From CAYYYG01 sp964591375 (lineage in GTDB: Bacteria; Patescibacteriota; Microgenomatia; UBA1406; GWC2-37-13), in NCBI GenBank assembly GCA_964591375.1, contig CAZQAU010000002.1, positions 1-64,000 on the forward strand: a stretch of 64,000 nt of DNA, read 5' to 3'. The translations under genes and the position numbers were made by a program. The number at the start of each line of letters is the position of its first letter. The first letter of the stretch is position 1. Of this stretch, positions 44,733 through 52,152 are shown piece after piece. A model generated the notes under the pieces. It was not told the origin of the DNA. It worked only from the letters and a program-made list of their open reading frames with translations, and did not search any database.

Positions 44733-44785
44733 GAACAAATAATACCATCCGATTCTGATTTTTGCAATTCATAATACAAAGTTTC

Positions 44786-44794
44786 TGCTACAAT
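44786..44794 (+). promoter_or_regulatory. Extended -10 promoter of the AddA-like gene
   Basis: TGC followed by TACAAT; a TTGCAA lies 21 bases upstream, too far for a good -35. Predicted leader of about 43 bases before the ATG at 44844. Confidence 0.45.
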
Positions 44795-44843
44795 GGATAT
44801 CACTCCTCAATAATCATCATTCACTATATATGTATTATTATAT

Positions 44844-47800
44844 ATGCGAAATTTAAATGCTGAACAAAAACAAGCAGTTGAATATAACGAAGGCCCTTTG
44901 TTAATAGTGGCAGGCGCAGGCACGGGTAAAACGACCGTATTAGTGGAAAAAGTAAAAAAACTCATCCTTGAAAATAAGATCTCCGCAGAAAATATTCTTG
45001 CACTTACGTTTACTGAAAAAGCAGCCGCGGAAATGGAAGAACGAGTTGATCAGGCCATGCCGTATGGGTATTTTCAAACCTGGATATCAACATTTCACTC
45101 GTTTGCTGATCAAATACTCCGTACAGAAATCAGTCATATAGGACTTGATCCCGGATACAAATTATTAACCGAAGCTGAAACTATTACTTTTTTAAGATCT
45201 AATCTGTTCTTGTTTAATCTGAAATATTTTCGTCCACTCGGTAACCCTAATAAGTTTCTTTCAGCATTAGTACAACACTTTAGTCGACTTCGCGATGAGG
45301 ATATCTCACCTGATCAGTATAAAGAGTGGGTTAAAACACTCAAAGTCACGGCAGTAACTGAAAATATACAAGATAAGGACAAAAAAAAAGACTCTGATGA
45401 TATTACACAAGAAGAAATCGATAAATATACTGAGCTTGCTCATGCGTATGAAACTTACCAGAATTTGAAAATTAAAAATGGGCATTTTGACTTCGGTGAT
45501 CTGATTTTCTATTTATTAGAGGTTTTTCGAAAACGTCCAAGCATTCTTAAAAAATATCAAAAACAATTCCAATATATATTGGTTGACGAGTTTCAGGATA
45601 CAAATATCGCTCAGTATCAGATGTTAAAACTTCTTTCTCCTCCTCAATCAGATACTGCACAGTTACCATTTAATTATATTACTGTTGTCGGTGATGATTC
45701 ACAGGCTATATATAAGTTCCGCGGCGCTTCAGTTTCGAACATTCTGCAGTTCATGAAAGACTATACTACCGCCAAGTCGGTTACGCTCTCCCGAAATTAC
45801 CGTTCTAATCAGGTTATCTTAGATGTATCTTACAAACTTATAAAGCATAATGATCCGGATACACTAGAAGCGCAACTGGGTATTTCCAAAAAGCTTACTT
45901 CAGGAGTCGAGAATACAAACAAAACTACAAATCCAGTACGTTTTCATTTCGCCGAATCTAGTGATTCAGAAGCTGATTTTGTTGTAACTGAGATTCAGAA
46001 AATATTAAAAGAGTCTGCCAAGAACAACGATGCTGATAGTAAACCTTTAACATTTGCCGATTTTGCTATTCTAGTCCGGGCTAATAAACATTCGGATGCC
46101 TTTATTAGTGCTTTATCACGCAATGGTATACCATATCGTTTTTGGGGTCCAGGAATGCTGTTCAAACAACCGGAAATTAAAGATTTAATTGCTTATCTGA
46201 AAATTTTGAGTGATATTGAAGATTCTCCTTCTTTTTATCGCATTTTAAGCATGGAGGTTTTTCATTTACATCATCAGGATATTAATTCTCTGCTTGCATT
46301 CGCCAAAAAAGCATCTTTACCTTTACTTATGGCAACGGAGATCTGTACTTCATTTTTTCATACGGAATGGTTCAGAGATGAGTATGAAAACTATCGAAAA
46401 TTTTTACCTCTATTATCTGAAGAAGGACGGACCATTTTTATTCGCATAATAGAAATGGTAAAGAGACATATTCCGCTTATTAAAACACATACCGCAGGAC
46501 AGATATTGTACTATTTTCTTGAAGATACGGGATTATTGAAAAAAATGACAGTAATTGAGTCTACACAGGATGAGAAGTTCGTTAATAACGTTTCGAAATT
46601 TTTTAATAAATTAAAGGCTTTCGAATCTGAATATGAAGATGCTTCCGTTTTTGCAGTTGTTGATTATATCCAGATGAGTATGGAACTGGGTGAATCTCCA
46701 GTTACCGCTGATAATGAAATACCGGAGTTTGATGCGGTAAATATTCTAACTACTCATGCTGCAAAAGGACTGGAGTTTCCTGTTGTATTTATAGTTAACC
46801 TTAGTCAAGGTCGCTTTCCCACTACTGAAAAAAAAGAAGCAATACCTATTCCTCAGGATTTAATTAAGGAAATTTTGCCACAGGGTAATTATCATTTACT
46901 GGAAGAACGACGGTTATTTTATGTTGCCCTTACAAGAGCAAAAGAAAAGCTATATTTAACATCAGCGCGCCGCTATGGTGACGGTAAACGTGATCGCAAA
47001 ATTTCACCATTTATTATGGAAACATTGGGTGAAGAGGAAGTACAAAAACAGCTTTCGATCAAGCAGGAAGAAAAACATCAATTGTCTATTTTCGATTTTA
47101 AACCTACTCCGACAGAACAAACAACCTCAATGGCATCACCTAAAACAAAGTATGCGTTATCCGAAAAACCTACATTAAAAAACTTTTCCTATTCACAACT
47201 TGAGTCATATGAACTCTGCGCGCTACAATATAAATATCAATATATTTTAAAAATACCAACTAGTCAGTCTTCCGCTGCTTCTTTTGGGGACAGTATTCAT
47301 CGGGCGTTGCAACGATTTTATATGGACTATATGACCGATAGTACCATCGGACTAGATCATTTAATAGATATATATCATAAGGTTTGGATTCCTATTGGAT
47401 ATGCTTCACCGGGTCATCAGGCACGTATGAAAAAAGAAGGCGAAGCGATGCTAAAACGTTATTTTGACACATTTCACCATGAGCATGTGTCCGTTATTGG
47501 TCTGGAAAAATTATTTAAAATTAAAGTTGATGAAGCAGTTTTTATTACAGGAAAAATCGATCGCATCGATAAAAAATCAGATGGAGAAATAGAGATTATC
47601 GATTATAAAACAGGTAAAATGCCTGATGAAAAGAAACTTAAAAAAAGTTTACAGCTTTCGATATATGCTCTGGCTGCGAATGACCCTTCGTTGTTGAATA
47701 CTGCAGTCGATAAGGTAAACCTTACGTTTTATTATCTCCAGGACATGCAAAAAGTTACTATGAAACGCACGAAAGAAGAGCTTGTGACAGTTAAAACAGA

Positions 47801-47903
47801 AATTTTGGAGTCCGTAGAAAAAATTCGTGAAAATAAGTTTGCTCCAAAAGTAGGACCCTGGTGTGAGTTTTGTTCTTTCCGTATGATCTGTGAAGCATGG
47901 TAA
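44844..47903 (+). CDS. AddA/UvrD-like helicase fused to a PD-(D/E)xK iron-sulfur nuclease
   Basis: A 1019-aa SF1 helicase with a C-terminal nuclease, for double-strand break end processing. Helicase motifs: Walker A GAGTGKTT (24-31), VDEFQDTN, GDDSQAIYKFRGA, NYRSNQVIL, ILTTHAAKGLEFPVVF and RRLFYVALTRAKEKL. The nuclease domain (about 780-1019) has FGDSIHRALQRF, GKIDRID and EIIDYKTGK. Four Cys (C792, C1007, C1010, C1016) are spaced as in AddB/Cas4-type [4Fe-4S] nucleases. No addB or recBCD partner is nearby, so it may act alone. Chi recognition cannot be judged. Confidence 0.88.
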   Translation: MRNLNAEQKQAVEYNEGPLLIVAGAGTGKTTVLVEKVKKLILENKISAENILALTFTEKAAAEMEERVDQAMPYGYFQTWISTFHSFADQILRTEISHIGLDPGYKLLTEAETITFLRSNLFLFNLKYFRPLGNPNKFLSALVQHFSRLRDEDISPDQYKEWVKTLKVTAVTENIQDKDKKKDSDDITQEEIDKYTELAHAYETYQNLKIKNGHFDFGDLIFYLLEVFRKRPSILKKYQKQFQYILVDEFQDTNIAQYQMLKLLSPPQSDTAQLPFNYITVVGDDSQAIYKFRGASVSNILQFMKDYTTAKSVTLSRNYRSNQVILDVSYKLIKHNDPDTLEAQLGISKKLTSGVENTNKTTNPVRFHFAESSDSEADFVVTEIQKILKESAKNNDADSKPLTFADFAILVRANKHSDAFISALSRNGIPYRFWGPGMLFKQPEIKDLIAYLKILSDIEDSPSFYRILSMEVFHLHHQDINSLLAFAKKASLPLLMATEICTSFFHTEWFRDEYENYRKFLPLLSEEGRTIFIRIIEMVKRHIPLIKTHTAGQILYYFLEDTGLLKKMTVIESTQDEKFVNNVSKFFNKLKAFESEYEDASVFAVVDYIQMSMELGESPVTADNEIPEFDAVNILTTHAAKGLEFPVVFIVNLSQGRFPTTEKKEAIPIPQDLIKEILPQGNYHLLEERRLFYVALTRAKEKLYLTSARRYGDGKRDRKISPFIMETLGEEEVQKQLSIKQEEKHQLSIFDFKPTPTEQTTSMASPKTKYALSEKPTLKNFSYSQLESYELCALQYKYQYILKIPTSQSSAASFGDSIHRALQRFYMDYMTDSTIGLDHLIDIYHKVWIPIGYASPGHQARMKKEGEAMLKRYFDTFHHEHVSVIGLEKLFKIKVDEAVFITGKIDRIDKKSDGEIEIIDYKTGKMPDEKKLKKSLQLSIYALAANDPSLLNTAVDKVNLTFYYLQDMQKVTMKRTKEELVTVKTEILESVEKIRENKFAPKVGPWCEFCSFRMICEAW

Positions 47904-47931
47904 AACCCTCATAAATTTTATCTCATAGTAT

Positions 47932-47960
47932 TTGACTTTTGCCTTCAAATCTGCTATATT
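47932..47960 (+). promoter_or_regulatory. Promoter of SH3 cassette 1
   Basis: -35 TTGACT (47932-47937), a 17-base spacer, and -10 TATATT (47955-47960) preceded by TG-C. The cassette 2 promoter has the same elements and spacing. Confidence 0.8.
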
Positions 47961-48011
47961 AACTACTTCTATTATGCTCTGCGGATAATGTACCTTAATA
48001 ATTCATTTATT

Positions 48012-48083
48012 GTAGTAGAGAAAAACGGGACAATATCCGGTAGTTATTAACTATCTAATATAATTCCGTACATTCTCTACTAC
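48012..48083 (+). ncRNA. Structured leader stem of cassette 1
   Basis: An 11-bp closing stem, GTAGTAGAGAA (48012-48022) with TTCTCTACTAC (48073-48083). Inside are a second stem ACGG/CCGT (48025-48028, 48066-48069) and a small palindrome (48041-48053). Cassette 2 has the same closing stem with one pair changed from A-T to G-C on both sides, so pairing is kept. No known riboswitch class is recognised. Confidence 0.7.
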
Positions 48084-48104
48084 CATATTAAATAGAGGAA
48101 ATAC

Positions 48105-48182
48105 TCCTTTCTGCTGAAATTAGACTGCGACTGAGATAATACACTGTGTTATTTGAGCCGTCGTCTAATTTTAGTGAAAGGA
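48105..48182 (+). promoter_or_regulatory. Hairpin covering the Shine-Dalgarno sequence of SH3 gene 1
   Basis: TCCTTTC (48105-48111) pairs with GAAAGGA (48176-48182), which is the ribosome-binding site six bases before the ATG. Inside, AAATTAGAC (48117-48125) pairs with GTCTAATTT (48163-48171), with a further imperfect stem beyond. When folded, the site should be hidden from the ribosome. Confidence 0.65.
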
Positions 48183-48188
48183 AAAATC

Positions 48189-48845
48189 ATGTCTATGTTA
48201 AATACGCCCCCAAGCGGGGCACCACGGTACCCGTGGTATCGCACACGCTGGGTGTACATACCACTCGTCCTCGTGGCATTACTGGCAGGGATTGTTTTCG
48301 GCATAAGCAGATGCGGTTCATCTAGAATCGCTATGCCTACAAACACACCAATACCAACTCGAACCGCAACACCCACTGCAACCGCGGTAGAGATTGCTTT
48401 GCAACTTTCCACCGCGACACCAACAGCAACGGCAACGGAAACACCCACCGTCGCACCCACGGCAACACTGTCTCCAACGGCTACGGCAACCGAGACACCA
48501 CTGCCGCTGCCAACAGATACGCCTACAGCAGTTGCGACGGCTACCGAAACGCCCACTGCCGCTCCGACGGCCATCGTTATTACGGGCACAATCATGGCTG
48601 ATGAGGTCATGGTACGTGCTCAGCCACGAACGTCTGAGGATAGCCCCATCCGGGGCGGCGTCGGTAAAGGACAAGTTTATGTCCTTAACGGCCGTACGCC
48701 CTCTGGCGCGTGGGTACGCCTGGACATTGATTCAGATGTTTGGATTGAATCCAAATATCTGGAGATTAGTCCAGGCTGGGAAGAAGTACTGGAAGTGGTC
48801 CAGCAAGGTGAAGGGGGAGGTGCAGACACCCCTCCATTGCCTTAA
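48189..48845 (+). CDS. Membrane-anchored Thr/Pro-stalk SH3 protein, cassette 1
   Basis: 218 aa: a short cytoplasmic N-terminus, one membrane span (about 21-40), a Thr/Pro/Ala-rich stalk (about 50-130) and a bacterial SH3-like domain (about 133-194) with MVRAQPRTSEDSPI and WVRLDIDSDVWIESKYLEI. Such domains often bind cell-wall peptides; a role in wall or surface contact is inferred. Start chosen at ATG 48189, six bases after AAAGGA. The gene is visibly GC-rich, with GC-ending codons, unlike its AT-rich neighbours. It has a paralogue-like partner at 51405 with similar flanking structures. Confidence 0.75.
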   Translation: MSMLNTPPSGAPRYPWYRTRWVYIPLVLVALLAGIVFGISRCGSSRIAMPTNTPIPTRTATPTATAVEIALQLSTATPTATATETPTVAPTATLSPTATATETPLPLPTDTPTAVATATETPTAAPTAIVITGTIMADEVMVRAQPRTSEDSPIRGGVGKGQVYVLNGRTPSGAWVRLDIDSDVWIESKYLEISPGWEEVLEVVQQGEGGGADTPPLP

Positions 48846-48853
48846 ACTTGGCA

Positions 48854-48906
48854 TCAGGACGTCAACAGGCTCCTCTGCTGACACGCACGCTTGTTTGGCG
48901 TCCTGA
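48854..48906 (+). terminator. 3' hairpin of cassette 1
   Basis: TCAGGACGTCAA (48854-48865) pairs with TTGGCGTCCTGA (48895-48906), 12 bp with one wobble, closing a GC-rich inner region. It begins eight bases after the stop. No immediate T-run, so termination here is uncertain. The matching element in cassette 2 shares the GGAYGTC/GACGTCC core. Confidence 0.55.
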
Positions 48907-49002
48907 AGAAATTTCCTCTCACAGTTTCCTTTCAAAACCTCGCTTTTAGCGAATGGAGAAAGTGAAATTGTTATGCTTTACGCAGATATGGTAGTAGGTA
49001 TT

Positions 49003-49038
49003 TCCCTAGTTCTTAACCAAGTTGTTAAGAATTAAGGA
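49003..49038 (+). repeat. Distal hairpin of cassette 1
   Basis: CCCTAGTTCTTAAC (49004-49017) and GTTAAGAATTAAGG (49024-49037) form a 14-position stem with one G-T wobble and one C/A mismatch around a 6-base loop. Cassette 2 has the same hairpin (52083-52119) with a paired T-A to C-G exchange and the same C/A mismatch. A 6-bp hairpin (49050-49055 with 49060-49065) follows before the next ATG. Confidence 0.65.
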
Positions 49039-49073
49039 GATATTACAAATTCCGCCTATGCGGAAAAATTTAT

Positions 49074-51104
49074 ATGTCTATAGAACTGGGACATTTTTTT
49101 CGACGAAAACCCGAAGAAATAGCGACTATTCCGCCGCCTATCATAGATGGCCCAAAACGTCTAGTAGTCAATGAAACAACAGGGCGTCTGGAGTACCAAA
49201 CTGCCCATGGTCATGGCTGGGAAATTCAACNNNNNNNNNNNNNNNNNNNNNNNNNNNNNNNNNNNNNNNNNNNNNNNNNNNNNNNNNNNNNNNNNNNNNN
49301 NNNNNNNNNNNNNNNNNNNNNNNNNNNNNNGTTAGAAATTGTCCGTGCAGTTCCTCAGCCTCCGGTTATTGGTACTGATGGAATTATTGAAATTCAAGCT
49401 ATTCCAGTCACTGATACAGCCGTACCAGATAATGACGTTATTCATATACCCCCTCCTCAGCGACAACGCAGAAAGAACACAAAATTTGATCCTTATCGCT
49501 TAGAGCCAATTATAACGCCATACACACTTATTGAAGATGATAGTCAAAATTTTCAGCTTCAGAATGAAGCTCCTGTTACAGAAAAAAAGCCATCAAAGAT
49601 TCGTGAGACTATAAATAAAATTAGAAATAAGGCTCAAGATATCGATACACACGCATCTGAATTATTCGGACATGCTGTAGGTATTGCCGCTGTTGCATTA
49701 GCCGGAATTACCGGGTATGGAATAGCACACCAGGAACAATATATACCGAATACTCCGTCGAATGCAGCTGTAGTACGCAATATAGAAGATATGGATTTAG
49801 GCGAACAAATAAATACGTTTACTTTTAATAGAAATACACCTTTAGGGGAATTTTTGCCAACTAAATCTGCTGCAGATTCGCTTGTGGAAAAACCTGCTAA
49901 AGCCAGTGAACAAGTAGCTCAACCCCAGATAACTTCTCAGCCTACAGAAACAATTACGATAGATGAGCAGTCAGGCGAAGTTATTTCTAGCCAAACGGAT
50001 GCACTATTAGTCTCTGCAGCAAATTTTGATAATACTATACATAAACCCATACCACCGATTAAACCGGCTGTACAGCGCCCAAATCCACGTCCTATTATAG
50101 TTCAAGGTATGCCGATTCCCGATACACAGAAAGTAGTTACGGCATATCATAACCCTGCCTTTGAGGGAAATATTGCTAATTCTACCCCTCGAGTGCAGAA
50201 AGAAAAAACATCACCAATCAATCCAGCCGAAATTATTTCACCAGATACAAAAGTGGTAATTGGTGGTGTTGATTTTACCGGCGCTAAAAAGGCCACAATT
50301 CAATATCCCGGACAAGATCCGATAACAGTCGACATATCTTATTTGAATGACTGGAATAGTCAGGATCTTATGCCTCAATACAAAGGAATAACCATTGCTA
50401 AATTAAAAAATGGGGCCTTTGGTTTCTTTATGCACTCCGGATATTTTGAAGGCGAAAGACTGGCTGCTCAACCATTTTTAGAACAAGTACAGGGAGATTT
50501 TAAAAAAGGTATCCGTTCAGAACAGGCAATAGAAACTGAAATGCAACGAATGGCAAAGGGAGCATATAGTTTTGATATCGTACTTGATAATGGTCAAACT
50601 CTGACTTTACAGATGTCAGGGGGAGAATATCAACGTTCTGATGAAATTGGTACCGGAGGTGAAAAAGGGAATAATATCGTAAAAAATTGGTGGAATTTGA
50701 GCGGTGCCGAAAAGGCAGACCCTGATACTGTGGTAGGCTTTACATGTGCCTGGCGAGGTACAGAAGCGATCACTCGTATTAGAGATACGTATAAAGGAAA
50801 TGCTGCTATTCAGAATGAACTAAACAATGTATTACAAGCTCAGGGCACTCCTGATGTATACAGAGCTATAGCTGATATATATTACTTACTGGAAAAACAA
50901 CAAAAAGGCAGCGGTACACAATTTGCCGCCGAGTTTATGTCCGCGATTGTCAATGAAGATACTGGTGCTGTTACGGTAGTTAAACCGTCTGTGCTTAAAG
51001 AAGCGACCGGAGTCGATTCCTTCTATACGGCAGGAGCCTTGTTCTGGGAAGCTAAACCTGCTAATTCAGTCGCCAATTCCGCACCAGTAAACCCTGGTTC
51101 ATAA
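49074..51104 (+). CDS. Proline-rich membrane protein with sortase-like C-terminal domain, interrupted by an assembly gap
   Basis: Positions 49231-49330 are N, so the two halves may not truly be one gene and numbering is nominal (676 aa). The N-terminal part is soluble and Pro-rich. A membrane span lies at about 198-218, followed by a long Pro/Thr-rich linker and a C-terminal domain (about 390-650). That domain has FFMHSGYFEGERLAA (His about 454) and VVGFTCAWRGTEAITRIR (Cys about 558, Arg about 561/568). This His...TC...Arg order recalls a sortase catalytic triad, though the His-Cys distance is long. Lies between the two SH3 cassettes. Function is unproven. Confidence 0.5.
   Translation: MSIELGHFFRRKPEEIATIPPPIIDGPKRLVVNETTGRLEYQTAHGHGWEIQXXXXXXXXXXXXXXXXXXXXXXXXXXXXXXXXXXLEIVRAVPQPPVIGTDGIIEIQAIPVTDTAVPDNDVIHIPPPQRQRRKNTKFDPYRLEPIITPYTLIEDDSQNFQLQNEAPVTEKKPSKIRETINKIRNKAQDIDTHASELFGHAVGIAAVALAGITGYGIAHQEQYIPNTPSNAAVVRNIEDMDLGEQINTFTFNRNTPLGEFLPTKSAADSLVEKPAKASEQVAQPQITSQPTETITIDEQSGEVISSQTDALLVSAANFDNTIHKPIPPIKPAVQRPNPRPIIVQGMPIPDTQKVVTAYHNPAFEGNIANSTPRVQKEKTSPINPAEIISPDTKVVIGGVDFTGAKKATIQYPGQDPITVDISYLNDWNSQDLMPQYKGITIAKLKNGAFGFFMHSGYFEGERLAAQPFLEQVQGDFKKGIRSEQAIETEMQRMAKGAYSFDIVLDNGQTLTLQMSGGEYQRSDEIGTGGEKGNNIVKNWWNLSGAEKADPDTVVGFTCAWRGTEAITRIRDTYKGNAAIQNELNNVLQAQGTPDVYRAIADIYYLLEKQQKGSGTQFAAEFMSAIVNEDTGAVTVVKPSVLKEATGVDSFYTAGALFWEAKPANSVANSAPVNPGS
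49231..49330. other. Scaffold gap of 100 N
   Basis: A run of exactly 100 N, the usual placeholder for a gap of unknown length. The reading frame through it is arbitrary. Confidence 0.98.
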
Positions 51105-51129
51105 ATCAGTCTTACTTATCCTATAATAT

Positions 51130-51158
51130 TTGACTTTACTTCCGTTTTCTGCTATATT
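51130..51158 (+). promoter_or_regulatory. Promoter of SH3 cassette 2
   Basis: -35 TTGACT (51130-51135), a 17-base spacer, and -10 TATATT (51153-51158) preceded by TG-C; nearly the same as the cassette 1 promoter. Confidence 0.8.
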
Positions 51159-51194
51159 TAATGTATCTATTGTGCACTTTAACAATCCGCCTGT

Positions 51195-51292
51195 GTAGTA
51201 GGGAAAGACGGAGGACTATACGCCTAAATAGCATATAGACTTAGTCTATACTGCCGTTTAGACGCTATATTCCCCCCTGTATTCCCTACTAC
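51195..51292 (+). ncRNA. Structured leader stem of cassette 2
   Basis: Closing stem GTAGTAGGGAA (51195-51205) with TTCCCTACTAC (51282-51292), 11 bp. Inside are ACGG/CCGT (51208-51211, 51254-51257) and a hairpin with 7-bp arms TATAGAC/GTCTATA (51234-51250). Same layout as in cassette 1 with different inner sequence. Confidence 0.7.
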
Positions 51293-51313
51293 CGTACTTT
51301 TATGAGAAAATCA

Positions 51314-51398
51314 CTCCTTTTGCTCAATATGGCCGAAATCAAGCGAATCAGCCCTCTGGTTCCTTTGACTTCGGTCATTATTGTTCAAGCAAAAGGAG
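51314..51398 (+). promoter_or_regulatory. Giant hairpin burying the Shine-Dalgarno sequence of SH3 gene 2
   Basis: CTCCTTTTGCT (51314-51324) pairs perfectly with AGCAAAAGGAG (51388-51398). The stem continues through CAATA/TATTG and GGCCGAA/TTCGGTC and beyond to a CCCT loop at 51352-51355, about 35 pairs in total with few interruptions. The AAGGAG ribosome-binding site is fully inside the stem; the ATG follows six bases later. Confidence 0.8.
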
Positions 51399-51404
51399 AT
51401 TACC

Positions 51405-51938
51405 ATGACAAAGCGAATTTTCTGGGTCACGCTCGCAGTGACGTTTTTTGCAACAATTCTAGGTCTAATGTTGTTTTTCACGGTGTGGATGGTCTTTACC
51501 AGACCAGCCCCCGTGATAACAGTGGTCGCGCCCACCCCAACAGCCACCGAGTTCGGCGCCCATCCTCGGGTGATAAGCCGGGTGACCGTCACACCGACGG
51601 CACCCGTTACTGTCGCGCCCACCGCGACGCCCACAGCCACCTCGGCCCCAGTTACCCGCCGTCCCATCCCCACCCCCCGGGTGGAGGATGGAACACCATT
51701 CATATTATGCTGGGGAAAAGTGGTAACTGATAGACTGAACCTCCGAACAGGTCCAGGTATCGAATTCCAAGTAATCCAAGATTTGGGCCGCGCAGTGGCC
51801 TTTGCTGCCTTCGCAAAAAATTTGGATGGTAGCTGGATTAAAATCATTCTTGCAGACAGGACAACTGGCTGGGTAAACGGCTCATATGTGAGCTTAGTCG
51901 GTTGTACAATCGATGATCTCCCGGACCCCGCTCCGTGA
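51405..51938 (+). CDS. Membrane-anchored Thr/Pro-stalk SH3 protein, cassette 2
   Basis: 177 aa: membrane span (about 5-31), a Thr/Pro/Val stalk (about 34-95) and an SH3-like domain (about 104-166) with the classic bacterial signature LNLRTGPGIEFQVIQ and GSWIKI...GWVNGSYV. Two Cys flank the domain (C102, C167) and could form a disulfide. Start chosen at ATG 51405, six bases after AAGGAG. GC-rich like the cassette 1 gene. The proteins share layout more than sequence. Probably a surface protein contacting the cell wall or a host; inferred. Confidence 0.78.
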   Translation: MTKRIFWVTLAVTFFATILGLMLFFTVWMVFTRPAPVITVVAPTPTATEFGAHPRVISRVTVTPTAPVTVAPTATPTATSAPVTRRPIPTPRVEDGTPFILCWGKVVTDRLNLRTGPGIEFQVIQDLGRAVAFAAFAKNLDGSWIKIILADRTTGWVNGSYVSLVGCTIDDLPDPAP

Positions 51939-51947
51939 GATCTCACC

Positions 51948-52004
51948 AAAAAGGATGTCGGCTGGCTACCAGCTGACCCGCTTACGTCAGTTGACGTCCT
52001 TTTT
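51948..52004 (+). terminator. 3' terminator-like hairpin of cassette 2
   Basis: AAAAAGGATGTC (51948-51959) pairs with GACGTCCTTTTT (51993-52004), 12 bp with one wobble. Two small inner hairpins (GCTG/CAGC and CTGAC/GTCAG) give a three-way shape. The T-rich end makes it a better intrinsic terminator than the cassette 1 version. Begins 10 bases after the stop. Confidence 0.65.
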
Positions 52005-52082
52005 GATTTTCTCTAGTTTTCTCTTTTCTAAGTCTGCCTTCAGGCAGATAGTGAAAATGAAAGACTACAAAAGTACGGTAGA

Positions 52083-52119
52083 TTTCCCTAGTTCTCAACT
52101 CGTTTGAGAATTAAGGAAA
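52083..52119 (+). repeat. Distal hairpin of cassette 2
   Basis: Counterpart of 49003-49038. The stem is centred on TTCTCAA and TTGAGAA with a short CTCGT loop. A smaller hairpin (TCTGCC/GGCAGA, 52033-52048) precedes it, in the place of CGCT/AGCG at 48941-48951 in cassette 1. Confidence 0.65.
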
Positions 52120-52140
52120 GGATTTAACAGACTATACCAG

Positions 52141-52146
52141 TATAAT
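52141..52146 (+). promoter_or_regulatory. Consensus -10 box, leaderless start
   Basis: TATAAT ends exactly six bases before the ATG at 52153. No good -35 is visible. Confidence 0.5.
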
Positions 52147-52152
52147 ATTCAC

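Noticed and set aside
48149..48674. Long open frames opposite and alongside SH3 gene 1, with Val/Ala/Gly or Cys/Arg repeats
   Set aside because: They are mirror readings of the Thr/Pro stalk codons; they lack start signals and have unnatural composition.
49003..49038. Resemblance of TTCTTAAC...GTTAAGAA to integron attC core sites
   Set aside because: The loop is only six bases, the inner L boxes are absent, the R'' consensus is not met and no integrase gene is present.
51302..51949. Open frames on both strands over SH3 gene 2 and its leader
   Set aside because: They run through the leader hairpin and the GC-rich stalk; the SH3 frame has the domain match and the ribosome-binding site.
47900..52150. 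Cassettes as insertion sequences or group II introns
   Set aside because: No transposase, reverse transcriptase, terminal inverted repeats, target duplications or intron end motifs are visible.
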